This document shows, piece after piece, positions 9,901 through 21,901 of a DNA stretch of 64,000 nt. The notes beneath the pieces were generated by a model. The model did not search any database and was not told where the DNA came from. It saw only the letters and a program-made list of their open reading frames with translations. Each line of letters opens with the position of its first letter. The first letter of the stretch is position 1. The translations under genes were made by a program, and so were the position numbers. The stretch is from Apium graveolens (lineage: Eukaryota > Streptophyta > Magnoliopsida > Apiales > Apiaceae). Where the stretch lies: positions 54,081,704 to 54,145,703 of the forward strand of contig NC_133653.1 of NCBI RefSeq assembly GCF_009905375.1, written 5' to 3'.

Positions 9901-12880
9901 CATTCTTTTCCAGTTCGTAATCGCTACTACCTTTCGTTCCTAATATTATACGGGTTATACTTTTGCTCGCTAGCGTTCTATAACCTTTAATAACCACATC
10001 AACCTTAGTATCACGAATGTGTTTCCATTCCGCATACTACCACCACTGTATTACTCCTTTTTCAGTTGTTTCTATTTTCCAAAATTTGATCAATCAAATA
10101 GAAGTAAAGGAATTTGTTGAGAGATCACTATGATCATGAACACTTGTTATATCGCATAGTTAGTACAGAAGGTGGCCAGCCTTTAGTACTTGACAAGCAA
10201 TTAAACAATAGCTGGTATCCTACTCGGCTTCTATCACACAGATAGATAGTCATTCGGCAATACCTCCCCTTCTGGAAGGGTTGTTCTTTTCAGTTTACAT
10301 GAAATGAAAAGAGAGAAAAGAACGAACTGAAGAGAATTGTATATATGAAAAAAATATTGCCATAAAATATCTGGCTTGGAACCTACCTCTGAATTATAGA
10401 GGTTTGTCATAGGAGAACAAAACATATATGTATATATATCAACATCAAGTATTATCGCATCGCATTTCACATGCTTAAATATTTTTGTTATTCCGTCCAT
10501 CATTCTATGGACCCATGCTCTTCCTCGAGCTTATACTCAATCACCTATGAAACTCCCTCGACATCGAAAATTGAATCTGGAATCTCATTTTATACATCAT
10601 CGTTAATAGAATTCTATGCTTGCACCGCAACCTTCCTCGTATAGTAATACGACTCTCTATTGATAAGAAAGAATAATATTCAATAGGTAGATATTCTACT
10701 TAATTAGTCTATCAATGATAACTTATACACTACCACGACCCGATTAGTGGTACTCAATCTCAACACCCATTCCAATACAACTCTTACGGTTGTAATCAGC
10801 TCATTACTCGCAGAATCATTGCTGCCTTACTATGGTCCACCACTGACCTACTGTAGTCATTCATTTTCCATGAAGTCTTAATAGCTAACCATACGGAGTC
10901 CATACATCTCGTATCTAATTCTCCTAAGGAGTTAACATAATCACCAATCACAATTCATGAAGAACACTCCAAACTCTGACGTACTTTCATGACATGAGTT
11001 AGATAAAATTGCAGAAGAGTTTCAATCAAAGTAACGATAGCAGGTTAATACCATTCTTAATCATATGCCTTCGATAGAAGACTTAACTCAAAGGTTCGTT
11101 TAGTCCTTTTGAAACATGGTCCAGGCTCATTCTCAAGATAGGACCTTCTAAGATAGATAGCCCGTTCATGGCGATTACACGAATTAAACCTTTACCAACT
11201 ACTATTACGGTTGGGTATTGCACAGTCATCAGAAGGAATGTCAATCTTCCAAACCGTAATATAACCTTCCCGGCTTCAACCATCATCACTGTATTCCTTT
11301 GGCACATGCGCCTATAATTATCCTCTTACCTTTAAAGTATCGGCCACCTCTTTGGCCTTTCCTGATAGTAAAATTTCCTTACAGTCAATGTCATTTTAAC
11401 CACCTCCAAATAAATTTTCTACCTTATTTCAATCACAGCTTATGTGAAAATGCTTTTCTTTAATATCTGATGAGTAAATAAAATAAAAAAAATATCACCA
11501 TTTTTCCATAAGTTATTGCCTCAATCTTTAGAGGTTAATCACTGTCACGACTGACTCTCAATCATACTTAGAACATCTTTTATCTTAGGTCCTAATTGCC
11601 CTGAACAATTTCGACCTTTACTGGTTCGATTCATACTTTCTCGTGGTTTAACACGTGCCTCACTTGGCAACATTATAATTACGTCATATTTCCTTTATCA
11701 ACATTTCTATTCTTGAGAATTTTGAATATTACCTTTCTCCTTGTAAAACCTCTAAGGTTATCCTTCAATCGTTCCTCCTGTATTCCCTAGATACAGGGCA
11801 TATCACAATACCATTTACTAATACTAGAACCATTGTCTATATTCTTCTGAAAAATTTCTCCACTGATTCTTAAAGGTTGTTGTTACCTTAACCCTTTCCC
11901 AATCATACTGTCAAAACTCATACTGTCCCTATTAAGGGTGACATGCCAACCTTTATGCAGTCCCCTAGGATTCATTTTAAGTTACCAATGTTCTATCCTT
12001 AATTCCACCTTTAAAAGGTACCTGCATCATTCCATGGATAAATCAAGTCATATATCCTTGATAGATTATCTTATTCATCATTCCCACCTCGATAGTCTAT
12101 ACCTAACTTCATAATAGCATCCTTATTCAAATTGAGGTCAATCCATATGGCCTCCAAAAGATAACAATGGTCATCCACTTTTCTTTCCTGATTTAGTAAT
12201 GATAACATGGATGTTCTGGAAGATATTGGTCATGTTCAACATGAACTTCTTCTTAATAATTCCTTATTTACTTTTGTTGTTTATCTCAACAGTCATCTCA
12301 ATGTTGGGATACCTCTCATACCTGGCATCTCCCTTTCTGAGTATCGAGCCACCGGTCTTATATTTCACATTATTGAAGGTCACTTCCTTCATCCAATTTT
12401 CCTACTTTCTTACTTTCTTGTCTCCTTAATCTATCCGCGTCTTATTATTTATCCTTCGAACTATCTAAAGGTTTCCTTGAATCCTTCCAACTTAAAGGGG
12501 ATAAAATGTACATAACTCGTATGCCTTCAACCATCAACTTTAACTCATGGTGAATCACCCTCATACCAATGATTACATACTTTCCTATTTCTATTGCTAC
12601 GAGTCTTTAGGGTTTCCTCATACCCGACTCCCTTATCATACCTCAAACTCTATTGCCTTTATATCCCTTTCCACTTCAGTTCCTTTTTATTTCCCTTTCT
12701 CTTATCATTATTTCATGAACCAACACAACATAAGCATTGATTTCAAACATCCCGTCATTCTGGATTCGTGTCCTTAGAACGAATCTTGACAACTTTTACA
12801 ACTTAGATTCATAATTCATCATACTCGTCTGCCTTTGTTCTGGCTCTAAAGCTTTTACTCTATCTCTATAACCTTGGGAA
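9901..12880 (-). other. G1 interior of unknown content, partly shared with G2
   Basis: No pol domain is recognisable in these 3 kb. Blocks at about 9900-10470 and 12110-12880 align with G2 at about 53040-54320, while about 10470-12110 has no G2 counterpart and looks deleted there. A common frame near 12190-12410 (minus strand) reads KTGGSILRKGDARYERYPNI in G1 and nearly the same in G2. The same TAA interrupts both copies (12264-12266 and 53572-53574). Other short ORFs are not supported. Confidence 0.5.
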
Positions 12881-13530
12881 GTACTTTCCTGAAAACAATT
12901 GACTGAACTTAAATCAGTTTATTATAATCTCTTGCTCCATGCCTTCCTTGGTCTTTCACCAGCGGGTGGTCTCTCTCTTAGGAGGGTAAGTGATAAAAAC
13001 AGTCTTTTATGATTCGTCAATCATTTAGAATCTCAAATGATTCCTATATTTCCTTTAGCCAGGCTCTTGCCTCGACTGGGTCAGCTTGTTCCTTGGAACT
13101 CTGAGAGCTTAGCGACTTAGAGGTCCTGAAAGAATTTCACACCACATTGTTTCCTCAAGGTGGTGGTTGGGAATAAAATATAAGTTCTGTTTATACAGGT
13201 TCATGAATTTCCGTATAGGAGTACCGTCTCGGGTCTCCTTATCTCGCTCGACTTCTGCTGTTTTAGTCTAAATATTTCTTCCTACTCCCCATAATTGGGG
13301 TCATCTTTTAATTTAAAATCTTCATTTTCCACTCTATTATATTCCGGGTTCTTTATATCTTAATTGCGACCTCCTTGATTATTACATTCAAGGTTTGCCC
13401 CTAATCTTATTCCTTGTGGGGGCATATTACTTGGAAAATTTTGAGAATCTCCGGATATTTATCTTACTTACTTTACTTAAGTCTTCCCCTCGTTTAGTCC
13501 TTGCACGATTGCAAATTATGAATTCTCAAG
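12881..13530 (-). pseudogene. G1 gag core relic
   Basis: On the minus strand near 13035-13085 the frame reads ADPVEARAWLKEI, stop, ESFEIL, the signature start of the plant chromovirus Gag capsid region. Fragments resembling the next capsid helices follow towards 12880. Upstream in element sense (13190-13530) a low-complexity, charged linker can be read (NMPPQGIRLGANPE). The TAG at 13044-13046 lies at the same codon as TAG 52793-52795 in G2. No functional capsid is expected. Confidence 0.72.
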
Positions 13531-13835
13531 TTCGATAAACTTCATGACACTCTCTTAAGTGTTAATAGAGCAATTAACAATGTGATTTTATCACAAACAA
13601 ACTGATCTGAACTGAAATTAACAAATATATACATGACCATTTGTTCGAGGGTACAACAACTGAACATATTAAAGAGGATTACATCATATGAACTTATCGC
13701 TCCTATCCCAAAAGTACTACCATAGATAGTTATCTCGTCATTAAAACTAATCATTCATAACTTAGGCTAATCCTCCAAAAGCGGTGCTACATGAAACCCT
13801 TGTTTGATTGCTCTGGCTCTGCACACTACCATGGA
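13531..13835 (-). other. G1 spacer between leader ORF and gag relic
   Basis: About 300 bp without recognisable coding potential. A short minus-strand ORF at 13542-13754 resembles no known family and has no support in G2, where the RT/RNase H block occupies this position. Confidence 0.4.
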
Positions 13836-14609
13836 TTAAGAGATGCGAGCACGCACGACATCCCTAACCTGCTCCATCACAGAGGTGATGAGGTCTAAGA
13901 TAGTCGCAAGTAGAGCTGGATCAACCTGACCCTCAAGATGGCCTCTAGCTGTAACACGGGTGGTAGCCTCAATCCTTTCCATGCTATACGCTAATCCTGC
14001 CGGAAGTATCCCACCCTCAATCCTTAGTGCAGTAAGTCGATCCAACAGATCACTCCTAACATTCCGGGCCTCTGACAGGCCACCCAAAGTCATATGATAA
14101 TCAGCGATAAGAGAAGCCTGAGTGGTAGCATCTAGCAGTCCATGGGGTGCAGGTGGTGCAGACCCAGGAGATCCAAATGGATAACCAAGCACGGTATCAG
14201 GTGACAATGGTGCAGGGGATAAATGTGGCATTTCCTCAGTATGTGCTGGGCTCTGTACAGGGGAGGGAACAGGAATTGGTGGAACCTCATGGGTGTCTAC
14301 AGGAGCCTTTGGAAGAGGGTCTGATACTGGTATAATTGGGGTCGTGGAAGGCCCCACTCCTTCTGCCCTCATTAACCTTTGTGCCCTTGGTAACTCTTCA
14401 TCCTCTAGTGCCACCCTCGCGGCCATTCTTGCTCTGGTAGTCGCCCTGACTACGGTCATTTGTTCCTCAGCGGTCCTCTCTTCATTCTCATCAGGATCCT
14501 CCATGAGATCATCCTCAGCCACAATCCTTTCCGGAATAACATCCTCAACCGCAACATTCTCTATCTGAACCTCATCCGGTCCCTCATTTGGGTACTCCAT
14601 CGGATTCAC
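13836..14609 (-). CDS. G1 open leader/gag-like ORF, acidic and proline-rich, 257 codons
   Basis: This is the only long intact frame in G1. It begins about 260 bp downstream of the tRNA primer site, the position of gag. The N-terminal 55 residues are strongly acidic (many E and D, e.g. EDDLMEDPDENEE). Residues about 80-150 are proline-rich (PPIPVPSPVQSP). The C-terminal part looks helical, with DRLTALRIEGG and LDLITSVMEQVRDVV. No zinc knuckle is present. The 5' part is conserved but degraded in G2 near 51400-51590, which supports it as a genuine family ORF. It may be the Gag N-terminal or matrix-like part of the parent element; function is unknown. The start at 14609 is the first ATG of the open run, and the frame could extend a little upstream. 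Confidence 0.6.
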   Translation of the reverse strand: MNPMEYPNEGPDEVQIENVAVEDVIPERIVAEDDLMEDPDENEERTAEEQMTVVRATTRARMAARVALEDEELPRAQRLMRAEGVGPSTTPIIPVSDPLPKAPVDTHEVPPIPVPSPVQSPAHTEEMPHLSPAPLSPDTVLGYPFGSPGSAPPAPHGLLDATTQASLIADYHMTLGGLSEARNVRSDLLDRLTALRIEGGILPAGLAYSMERIEATTRVTARGHLEGQVDPALLATILDLITSVMEQVRDVVRARIS

Positions 14610-14854
14610 AATTTGATCTCCAACTTGTAATAAAACATCCTCATGCTGATGCTCCTGAACCTCAAGGTTCGGTGCCCCGCTGCCCTATACGAGAACGAAC
14701 TATGTTACTATCACGATATTATAAGGGTTCCCGTAAGGGTTTTAACTGTCAGTGCTACGTTAGGTAGCCCGACTATGAACTTGGCAAGAGTTCTTATTAT
14801 CTTAGTGAACTTATTATCTTAACGTCACATCATCTCTGAGGTTTATAACGCTTC

Positions 14855-14866
14855 GCTCTGATACCA
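14855..14866 (-). promoter_or_regulatory. G1 primer binding site (initiator Met-tRNA)
   Basis: On the minus strand it reads TGGTATCAGAGC, complementary to the 3' end of plant initiator methionine tRNA, four bases inside the LTR end at 14871. This fixes the minus orientation of G1. Confidence 0.93.
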
Positions 14867-14870
14867 TTTC

Positions 14871-17020
14871 TATAACACCCCCAAATCCGGGGTCGGGGAT
14901 CCGGGTTGTCACGAGTTCCATTTCCCTTAATAACACCCAATCTTAATAATTACTCAACTACTCTGTACTGTGACCCCACAATAAACACACACACCACACG
15001 TTATAGTCTCAGAGATGAACATCCAAAAATAACCACAAGTCATTTTATTCCACAATTATCTGCCAATACACCTTAAAAGGTTTTCTGAATAAATTTACAT
15101 TTCTTTGCCATTATTACAATTCATAAATATACATAAATCTGGTACATCAAAAGTTGAAAGCCTAGCCTATTGGTAGTTCCTACCTCAGCTACGGCGGCAT
15201 CAATGCTTTATAAAACTGCGGAACGTCTCCTAATCGCTTGCGAATCGGGAGCTTGGTCCTGTTCATCTTTTCTATCTGTTGTTGTGTGATGAAAGAAGAA
15301 AGCAAGGGTGAGCAGCAAGCCCACCAAAATAATATGTATAATGATTAACAATATGAACCTTCTCATAGTACTCATGAAAGTCTTGGTCAAAAGAAATGAA
15401 CCAAGTTTGATATCTTAATGCGATGAAGTCGCAAAATATTCAGTATATATACATATATACTTTTCAAAATATTGGAAGTCCTCTTCCATGCATAATACAC
15501 ACAGAGTTCCAGTGTATAACTGTATAAAAAAAATATCGTTGCAAGGTGATCTCATATATCTGACCTTGTCTCAACGTTTTTCTGAAAATCTTTGTCATTC
15601 ATAAGACAATTATTAACTAGATATAAGTTTAAAAGATGAAGTTACCAAATACTTCACTACACTTATATCATTTATAAAGCTACTTGAACTACCATTGTTC
15701 AAAGTATAATGAGCTTTCAACAGTTCATCACATAGATGAGACTACAAGACAAGATTTGAATAGATTAAATCTTTAAAATATTATTAAAGGAAATGAAGTT
15801 ATGACATACTTCATTAAGTTCTGATATATATATATATATATATATCCACATATATATCTTCCTTTATACATTTCCTGAAAACCTCTGCCATGTAAAGTAT
15901 GAACAGAATTGCAATATCCAATAAATTTGGAAAGGAAAAGAATTTTGGCATAAACCAGATATCTTGCTGATCAGGCAAAGATACCAATAAGTAACCTTTT
16001 CTACTAGTAGATGGACGAATTCCCCACTGGTCATCACCCTGGTCTCAATAGGACCTTATGCTAGACTGCCACTCAGCCACTTATGCATTTGATGGACTCC
16101 TACTGAGCCACTTACACTATTATGGACGCCCACTGAGCCCATGTTGCTTATGCCGACTCAATAGATGGACTTACTTCCCGAACGTTGGGTAAGTAATCAA
16201 TTCATTTACCAAAACTGCAACCTTGTTGCGAATATAAAATACACCACAGAGCCGGATCCCTCAGGTTTTGAGCGAGTATTTAAATCTCCTTAAAAAGGAA
16301 GATCTTAAATATAAAAATGAGTTTTGGGTTCCGCTCTAACTTTTAAAAATCATTTTGAAGACTTGAAAACACTTTAAAGAGTGTTTGGAGTAAAGCTGAT
16401 TTAATGAAGTAAATCAGTCCCCAGTATATTTAGAAAATGTCTGAATATTATTATTTAAATAATATTCCCATAAAGAATAATCTTTATAAAATAATTGAAG
16501 TAGAAGTATTAAAACTTATACTTGAAACGAGTATTAAATAACCAAAGATATACTTATACGAAAGTACTATCTTTATTTGAATAATCGAAAATAAGTTTGA
16601 TTATTGACACCTTATTCTTTAATAAAATAAAGAATATATTGCAGTAATAAGCGGAGTCATAATACCTCGAATGAAAATTATAAATAATATTCATAAAATA
16701 AAGGAGTCATACATCCTCAAATGAATATCCAAGTAATATCCAATAATAATATAAAAGAGTCATAAGCCCTCGAATAATATTCGAAATAATATTCAATAAA
16801 TAATATAAAGAGTCATAAGCCCTCGAATGAATATTCAAATAATATTCATTTAATAAAATAAAGAAGTCATAAGCCCTCGAATGAATATTCAAATAATATT
16901 CAATTAATAAAATAAACTGAGTCATAAGCCCTTGAATGAATACTCAAATTAATATTCAATTAAGTAAAATAAAGGTATCGAATAAACCTTATTCGATCAA
17001 TAGTTTTAAAAACTATATCC

Positions 17021-17068
<48 letters not shown>

Positions 17069-19142
17069 CTCGGGAACATCGACTCCCGGTTTAGAAATAT
17101 GTTCACCTTTTATCCCCTATACTAAGGGTATACGCAACTACTTGCTTATTTCTAGCATAGGTATTATGCAACTATAAGCATTGAAATCAACAGATAGATA
17201 ACCAGATTACGAAACAGACATGCATATATACCATATCAGCATGATCCAATATATCACAAAATTTGCTAATAACAATCATGCACTATCACAAGATAATGCA
17301 TATACATATATTTACATCACAACAACAGTATATCGGGTAGAAAACTTGCCTGAGCGACTGGGGGTTACGAATGGCTCGGGACGAGTCTGGTAACCTAGAA
17401 GCAACAAGTAAGTTGGAATTAAACTAAAGTCACTTGTAAATCTATACTTTAACTAACTTAGACTCTAACGCTTGTTTTGCGCTTACTGATTCTCTTAAGT
17501 CACTCGAGTACCCTCGGCTCCACCATTTTTAATAAATTAACCATTATGAGTTTTAAGGCGATTCCTTCGCGAGTGTCTTACCAACTGCCTAAAACACTTA
17601 CCATAAATGTTTCATACATTAATTAACCCTTTTTGGTCTTTAACCTATGTTTCAAAGTAAGGTGAGGGGAAAAGTTTCGTTCGCGAAATGCCGTTACTTG
17701 AAACGGTCGTTTCTCCTAAACCGTGCATCGGAATCGAACGAACTACATATCAAAACGAAGCTCGTAACACGAGCTATCTAGACATGGCAATGGTCATAAT
17801 CTAGCAGGGGGTTCTCGGGTCCTAATGTTATGCACAAAAACAGTCTAAAGAAAATTGGACGTTACGATGGCTATGTTTACGCGATTTCCCAATTTAAAAC
17901 CATTCAAAACCAACCCAATTCAACCTCAAATCAAACATACAACCAAAATCCATCCTTATCACATCATATCAGCCCCAACCAATTCAATTTTAACCTTCAT
18001 ACTTATGCCTAAGCTTGAATTTAACTATACTACAATCTTTTAACCAAAACAACAATATTTACCATTCCATTTCAATACCATTTCAATCCCAAACTATAAA
18101 TCACAAACATTAAGCTACAATATCACCCTACTAATCAAAATCATCTTATAATACATAGGAATCTAGGGTTTGGAGATGATATACCTTCCTTGAAGTGGTG
18201 GGAGGAGCTAGGAAGCCTTAAGAAGCTTTGAGAAGTCTTAGGAATGCTTGGATCTTCAAGGAAATCAAGAAAAATTTCAAGTTAAAAACTTGAAAACACT
18301 ATTCATTGTCTTCTTCTTTGATTAAATGAAGAAGATTGAGAAGGAATTGATGGCTTAAACTCATGATATAGCCCTAACTAAGCATAAGGATGATTAGGGA
18401 ATTAACTCACCAATTTAGGAGGCTTGGATCTTGAGTTTTGAATTTCTTGCCCTTTAAAATGATAAAAAGCCGAGAGCAAAAGATGAACAATGCCTTGGTT
18501 TCTTTTTGATTTTGATGAAGAATGAATTTGCTTGGCTTGGTTGATTGGTTTTGTGTTTGATTTAGTTAATTACCTTGTTGCCCTTGATTTTGTGTGGTTA
18601 AAAAGCCACCACATCTCCTTCCTTCCCATGTCATGCCCATGTCATGTGGTGATGTCATCTTTCCCTCCTTGTCCTCTTCTCATTGGTTGGGTGACATCAC
18701 TCTCTCTAATCCCTTTGATTAACTTCCTAATTGTTTGCCTAATGACCGCTGATCTGTTATACGGTTCACTTAACTTTCGTTCTCGTTTATCGTTTGAAGG
18801 ATCATACCCGGGATCTTATTACTTAGGTTCCCTTAACCTTTCTCAATACATTATATTCCTTTTTATGATCCTCTATTATAATCCTTTAATTTAAATCCTT
18901 TTTATCCTGTTACCTTATACTCAATTCTCTCCGTATCTAGTGGATTTCCGGGAAAAACCAAAGTGTTCGGAATTGGATTCTGACGATCTTTACATACACT
19001 CATATACCGTATAGAGTACTAATAAAATCTCAGAATATCCATAATAGAACCCTTACATAGTGTGGCATGAAAAGTTTTCTCATTCAGCTAAAACACTATT
19101 CACAAGGGTTACAAAAAGTTGAAAATTTTGGGGGTTATTACA
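14871..19142 (-). repeat. G1 5' LTR (right copy), 4.27 kb
   Basis: This is the second copy of the G1 LTR, ending GGGGGTTATTACA at 19142. Its inner edge reads TATAACACCC where the other copy has TGTAACACCC, so the terminal dinucleotide carries a substitution. The TA microsatellite near 17032-17062 is longer than in the left copy. It carries the same palindrome array (16648-16970) and short ORF (15208-15390). The 120-codon plus-strand ORF at 18532-18894 is a passenger (see rejected items). Confidence 0.93.
16648..16970 (-). repeat. Tandem palindrome array in the G1 5' LTR
   Basis: Same array as at 6630-6950, with only a few substitutions. It has about five units with the CATAAGCCCTCGAATGAA word and AT palindromes. 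Being in the 5' LTR, this copy would lie in the promoter-bearing LTR of G1. Confidence 0.85.
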
Positions 19143-19154
19143 GATTGGCTTTAG

Positions 19155-20844
19155 TACAAGTGGGAGATTGAAAGGAATATGTCCTAAGTCCAATCAGGTA
19201 TTAGGATTTAGGAATAACTCTTTATGTAATCTTTTTTGATTTCATTGATATTAATAAAAGACTTGTTTTGTTTTTATTACGGGCTTTATCTATTTAAGTG
19301 TTTAAATAAGATATACCATAGTTTAGAGTAAAGCTTTTTATGGATTATGATGAGATCATAATAGTGAGACCTAAAAAGATGATAACTCTAAACTTAAATA
19401 GTTCCTGATCATAGGATTACTAACTGGTAATTAATTATCCGCAAAGATCGGTACATACTATGCTTGCTTCATTATGAAGGATGTCTGTTCTCATAAACAT
19501 TTGTGTGGTGACACTATAGCTAGTATGTAGGTGCTTATTATAGAATAAGTTCACTGAACATGACTCGCACAGCTGAACGACTGATGGAGTTCACTCACGT
19601 GTCAGCAGTTGTTCACTTAGTGATAGTTGTACAAGTATCCTTAGACTTGAGGTCATCACAGTCATCTTGTGTACACTGAACTATGCTTTGGTTTAGTTCT
19701 TAGTCTCCAGGGACAATTATTAGGGCTCTTCTGGGTATAGGAATTTGTACACGAAGATAGTGTATGATCAATAAAGGATCTACCCCTTCCAGTGAAGGAA
19801 GCGAATGTTCAAGGCTGATCCACTTATGCTAGTTCAGGAATCTCTGGCCAGAGTGAATGAAATTAGAAAGGAGTTTCTAATTTGCATAGAACTACGCATA
19901 GTAAATGGTAAGCAAAGTGATTGAATTAGATAGGCTTGACACGAGATCCATGCCTTGTATTTAATCGGGACATTGTAGGGTAGAAGGAGTTTATTGTACG
20001 GTAACTATTCACTGAATAGGTTCTTGGTATTCTAAGCAGTGAATTCATATTATCCGGATAGTCGCGATATGTTGAGAAGTATCCCTCACGATGTAGAATA
20101 AATGTGATTAATTAATTAATCATATTTAATAAATTAGAGAATTTATATAAATAATGATAAAATAGTTTTATTATTATTTATTTCTACTACCGGCTTAATA
20201 TTAAACCTACAGGGTCACACCATAAAAAGAGAATGATTTATTGGTGGAGGAATTAATTAATAATGGCTAATAATTATTTATTTGTGAAATAAATAATTAA
20301 TTGGCAAATTTAATAATTGATTAAATGAGATTTAATTGATTATAAATTAATTAAGAAAAGTTCTTAATATTATTATGAAAAGGATTTAATTTTTGGAAAT
20401 TAAATCAAGAGAGAGAATTATTTCTAAAGTGTTTAGAAAAAGGATTAATGATTAAAAGGTGTTTTAATTATTAATGAGAATAATAAATGGGATAATAATA
20501 ATAATATTTATGGGAAAATTTCAGCTGAAAATTTTGCCTATAAATACACTATTATAGACCCTATTTTATTCGAACCCACATCAAACCCGAAAACCCAAAA
20601 AGTTTGGAAAACCCAATTCTCTCCACCTCCTTCCTCCTCCTTAACATCGTTTTCTTGGTGGATACCGGTGGAGTGCTTCACACTTGAGGAGCAACTGCTA
20701 AGGATCTCTGATCGTTGTCTCCGAATTATTTTAAAAGGTTAGATTCGATCCCATGAATTTTTATTCACGATTTATATGCCTTTATTTGGATTTTGTATGT
20801 GTAAAAGTGTTTTGCCATGCCCCCGCTGCGTTAAAAATCCAACA
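19155..20844 (+). repeat. C1 polypurine tract and 3' LTR (LTR 19169-20844)
   Basis: AAGTGGGAGAT just before 19169 is the copia polypurine tract. The LTR runs from TGAAAGGAATATGTCC to AAAAATCCAACA, 1,676 bp. The short stretch 19148-19168 is the tail of C1 resuming after the GATTG duplication that follows G1. The opening TGAAAGG differs from the usual TGTTAGG style. The matching 5' LTR is outside the window, so the pair cannot be compared. Confidence 0.88.
20538..20547 (+). promoter_or_regulatory. TATA box in the C1 LTR
   Basis: CTATAAATAC lies about 300 bp before the LTR end. It is followed by a C-rich, A-rich stretch (about 20570-20650) that looks like the transcribed leader of a plant RNA polymerase II promoter. 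In the active element the equivalent site in the 5' LTR would drive transcription. Confidence 0.6.
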
Positions 20845-21887
20845 GGTTTGACATCGATTTATGTTTCGACGGGTAGGCCGATAGATAGAGCAGACGCTGC
20901 TCGATTTTCGGAAATTTAAATTCGAAAATACGGGAAAGTATCTTGTAATTGTCGGAGATACCAGTCGAATGTATATACTTTTATATTATAAACAAATACT
21001 GTGTGAAACTTACTTGCGTATCGTGACAAATGAGATAGGTACAAGTGTTTTGAAAACTGGATAAAACGATCATATATGGGATACATTGGGGCCATGGGGC
21101 CTGTTGAGGTGGCGTAAGAGGCTAATTCGGTTGCGCGCACTATATAACCGATTAGTCCAGCAGGTAAGAGACCTAGCTAGTCTCTGAGTTCCGGAATAGG
21201 TTTATGAGATGGCAATTGGAGCCGTCTGGTGTTGATAGCCTGATCAATTGTCTTCACATATCCGTACGTATCTGATTTGGCTTTGTGATTCCCGTAACAG
21301 AACAAGTGGTGTATGCGGTGGATTTGGAAATGAAAATGGCATGCTAAAATTAAACTCTGGTATTTGTACACAGCATACTACTACGTTTGTTTTGTTGAAA
21401 GCATGCTAGTTTTGAATATCCAGTTTATGAATGTTTATAAATGTTTTACCTGTTTGCTAGCAAGTTATAAATTATGTTTCGATAACTGCTTTACTTTAAA
21501 TCATTTTACTTGTTATTCATATAGTGGTACTGCTGAGCAATTGGTTGCTCACCCTTGCAGAATGTTTTATATAGGTATTGCAGATGCTTAGGAGATTCTT
21601 CCATGGTAATCAGGGCAGAGTTCCTGTTCCTTCTGTGTTAGGCTCCTCTGAGGTTGTTGTGTTGGACGAAAGATGGTCTATTAAGTTGCTGTATTAAGTT
21701 AGTTACGCGAGGATGGTTTGCTGTAAGTCAGTTTTGTAATAGTTGTAACCTAAATCATACTTAAACTTGGAAAAGATCTTGGTAAAAGGGGTTGTATTTA
21801 TACTCTATCATCTAATTGATTATATTATGTTTGTTATTGTTGTTATTGATGACGTCAACTCCTGACCCCGGGGTTGAGGCCGTCACA
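20845..21887 (+). repeat. H 5' LTR, right-hand part
   Basis: The stretch matches the 3' LTR from about 61488 to 63165, starting GGTTTGACATCGATTTATG against GGTTTGATGTCGATTTATG, and ends GGCCGTCACA. About 645 bp present in the 3' LTR (about 61667-62311) are missing here, exactly between two AAATG repeats. The GTTGCTCACCCTTGC word is at 21544-21558. ORFs on either strand are not supported. Confidence 0.88.
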
Positions 21888-21889
21888 GT

Positions 21890-21901
21890 TGGTATCAGAG
21901 C
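21890..21901 (+). promoter_or_regulatory. H primer binding site (initiator Met-tRNA)
   Basis: TGGTATCAGAGC begins three bases after the end of the H 5' LTR, as expected for minus-strand priming by initiator methionine tRNA. Confidence 0.93.

Larger units (their letters stand above)
4850..19142 (-). mobile_element. G1: giant-LTR Ty3/gypsy element, reverse orientation, defective
   Basis: Two LTRs of 4,261 bp (4850-9110) and 4,272 bp (14871-19142) flank a 5.8-kb interior, and GATTG is duplicated at 4845-4849 and 19143-19147. In element sense the interior reads PBS (14855-14866), a leader ORF, a gag relic, an unassigned 3-kb stretch, an integrase C-terminal relic and a purine tract next to 9110. 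Integrase wording (WNDHLTRIEFSYDNRS, SPRYIGP) is that of plant chromovirus-type gypsy elements. No RT or RNase H was seen. LTRs make up about 60% of its length. G2 at 39216-59365 belongs to the same family. Confidence 0.93.
1..20844 (+). mobile_element. C1: decayed Ty1/copia retrotransposon, 5' end outside window, hosts two later insertions
   Basis: The order along the plus strand is structured leader, gag, PR, IN, RT remnants, RNase H tail, purine tract and 3' LTR, the layout of a Ty1/copia element. The 5' LTR lies before base 1. The body is split by a solo LTR (1992-3301, target duplication AAACT) and by gypsy element G1 (4850-19142, target duplication GATTG). Removing both gives continuous copia coding homology. 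The element sits inside the 5' LTR of gypsy element H, because sequence right after its 3' LTR (from 20845) matches the interior of the H 3' LTR near 61488. It carries stops, frameshifts and a large RT/RNase H deletion, so it is dead. The copia lineage (Tork/TAR/Angela type) is a guess from the gag and integrase wording. Confidence 0.88.

Noticed and set aside
12199..12777. Plus-strand hydrophobic ORFs (76-102 codons) in G1, mirrored at 53049-53654
   Set aside because: They are antisense to G1/G2 and arise from A-rich element-sense sequence; the homologous frame of interest is on the other strand.
21890..21901. Possible tRNA fragments at TGGTATCAGAGC sites
   Set aside because: These are primer binding sites next to LTR ends; no cloverleaf surrounds them.
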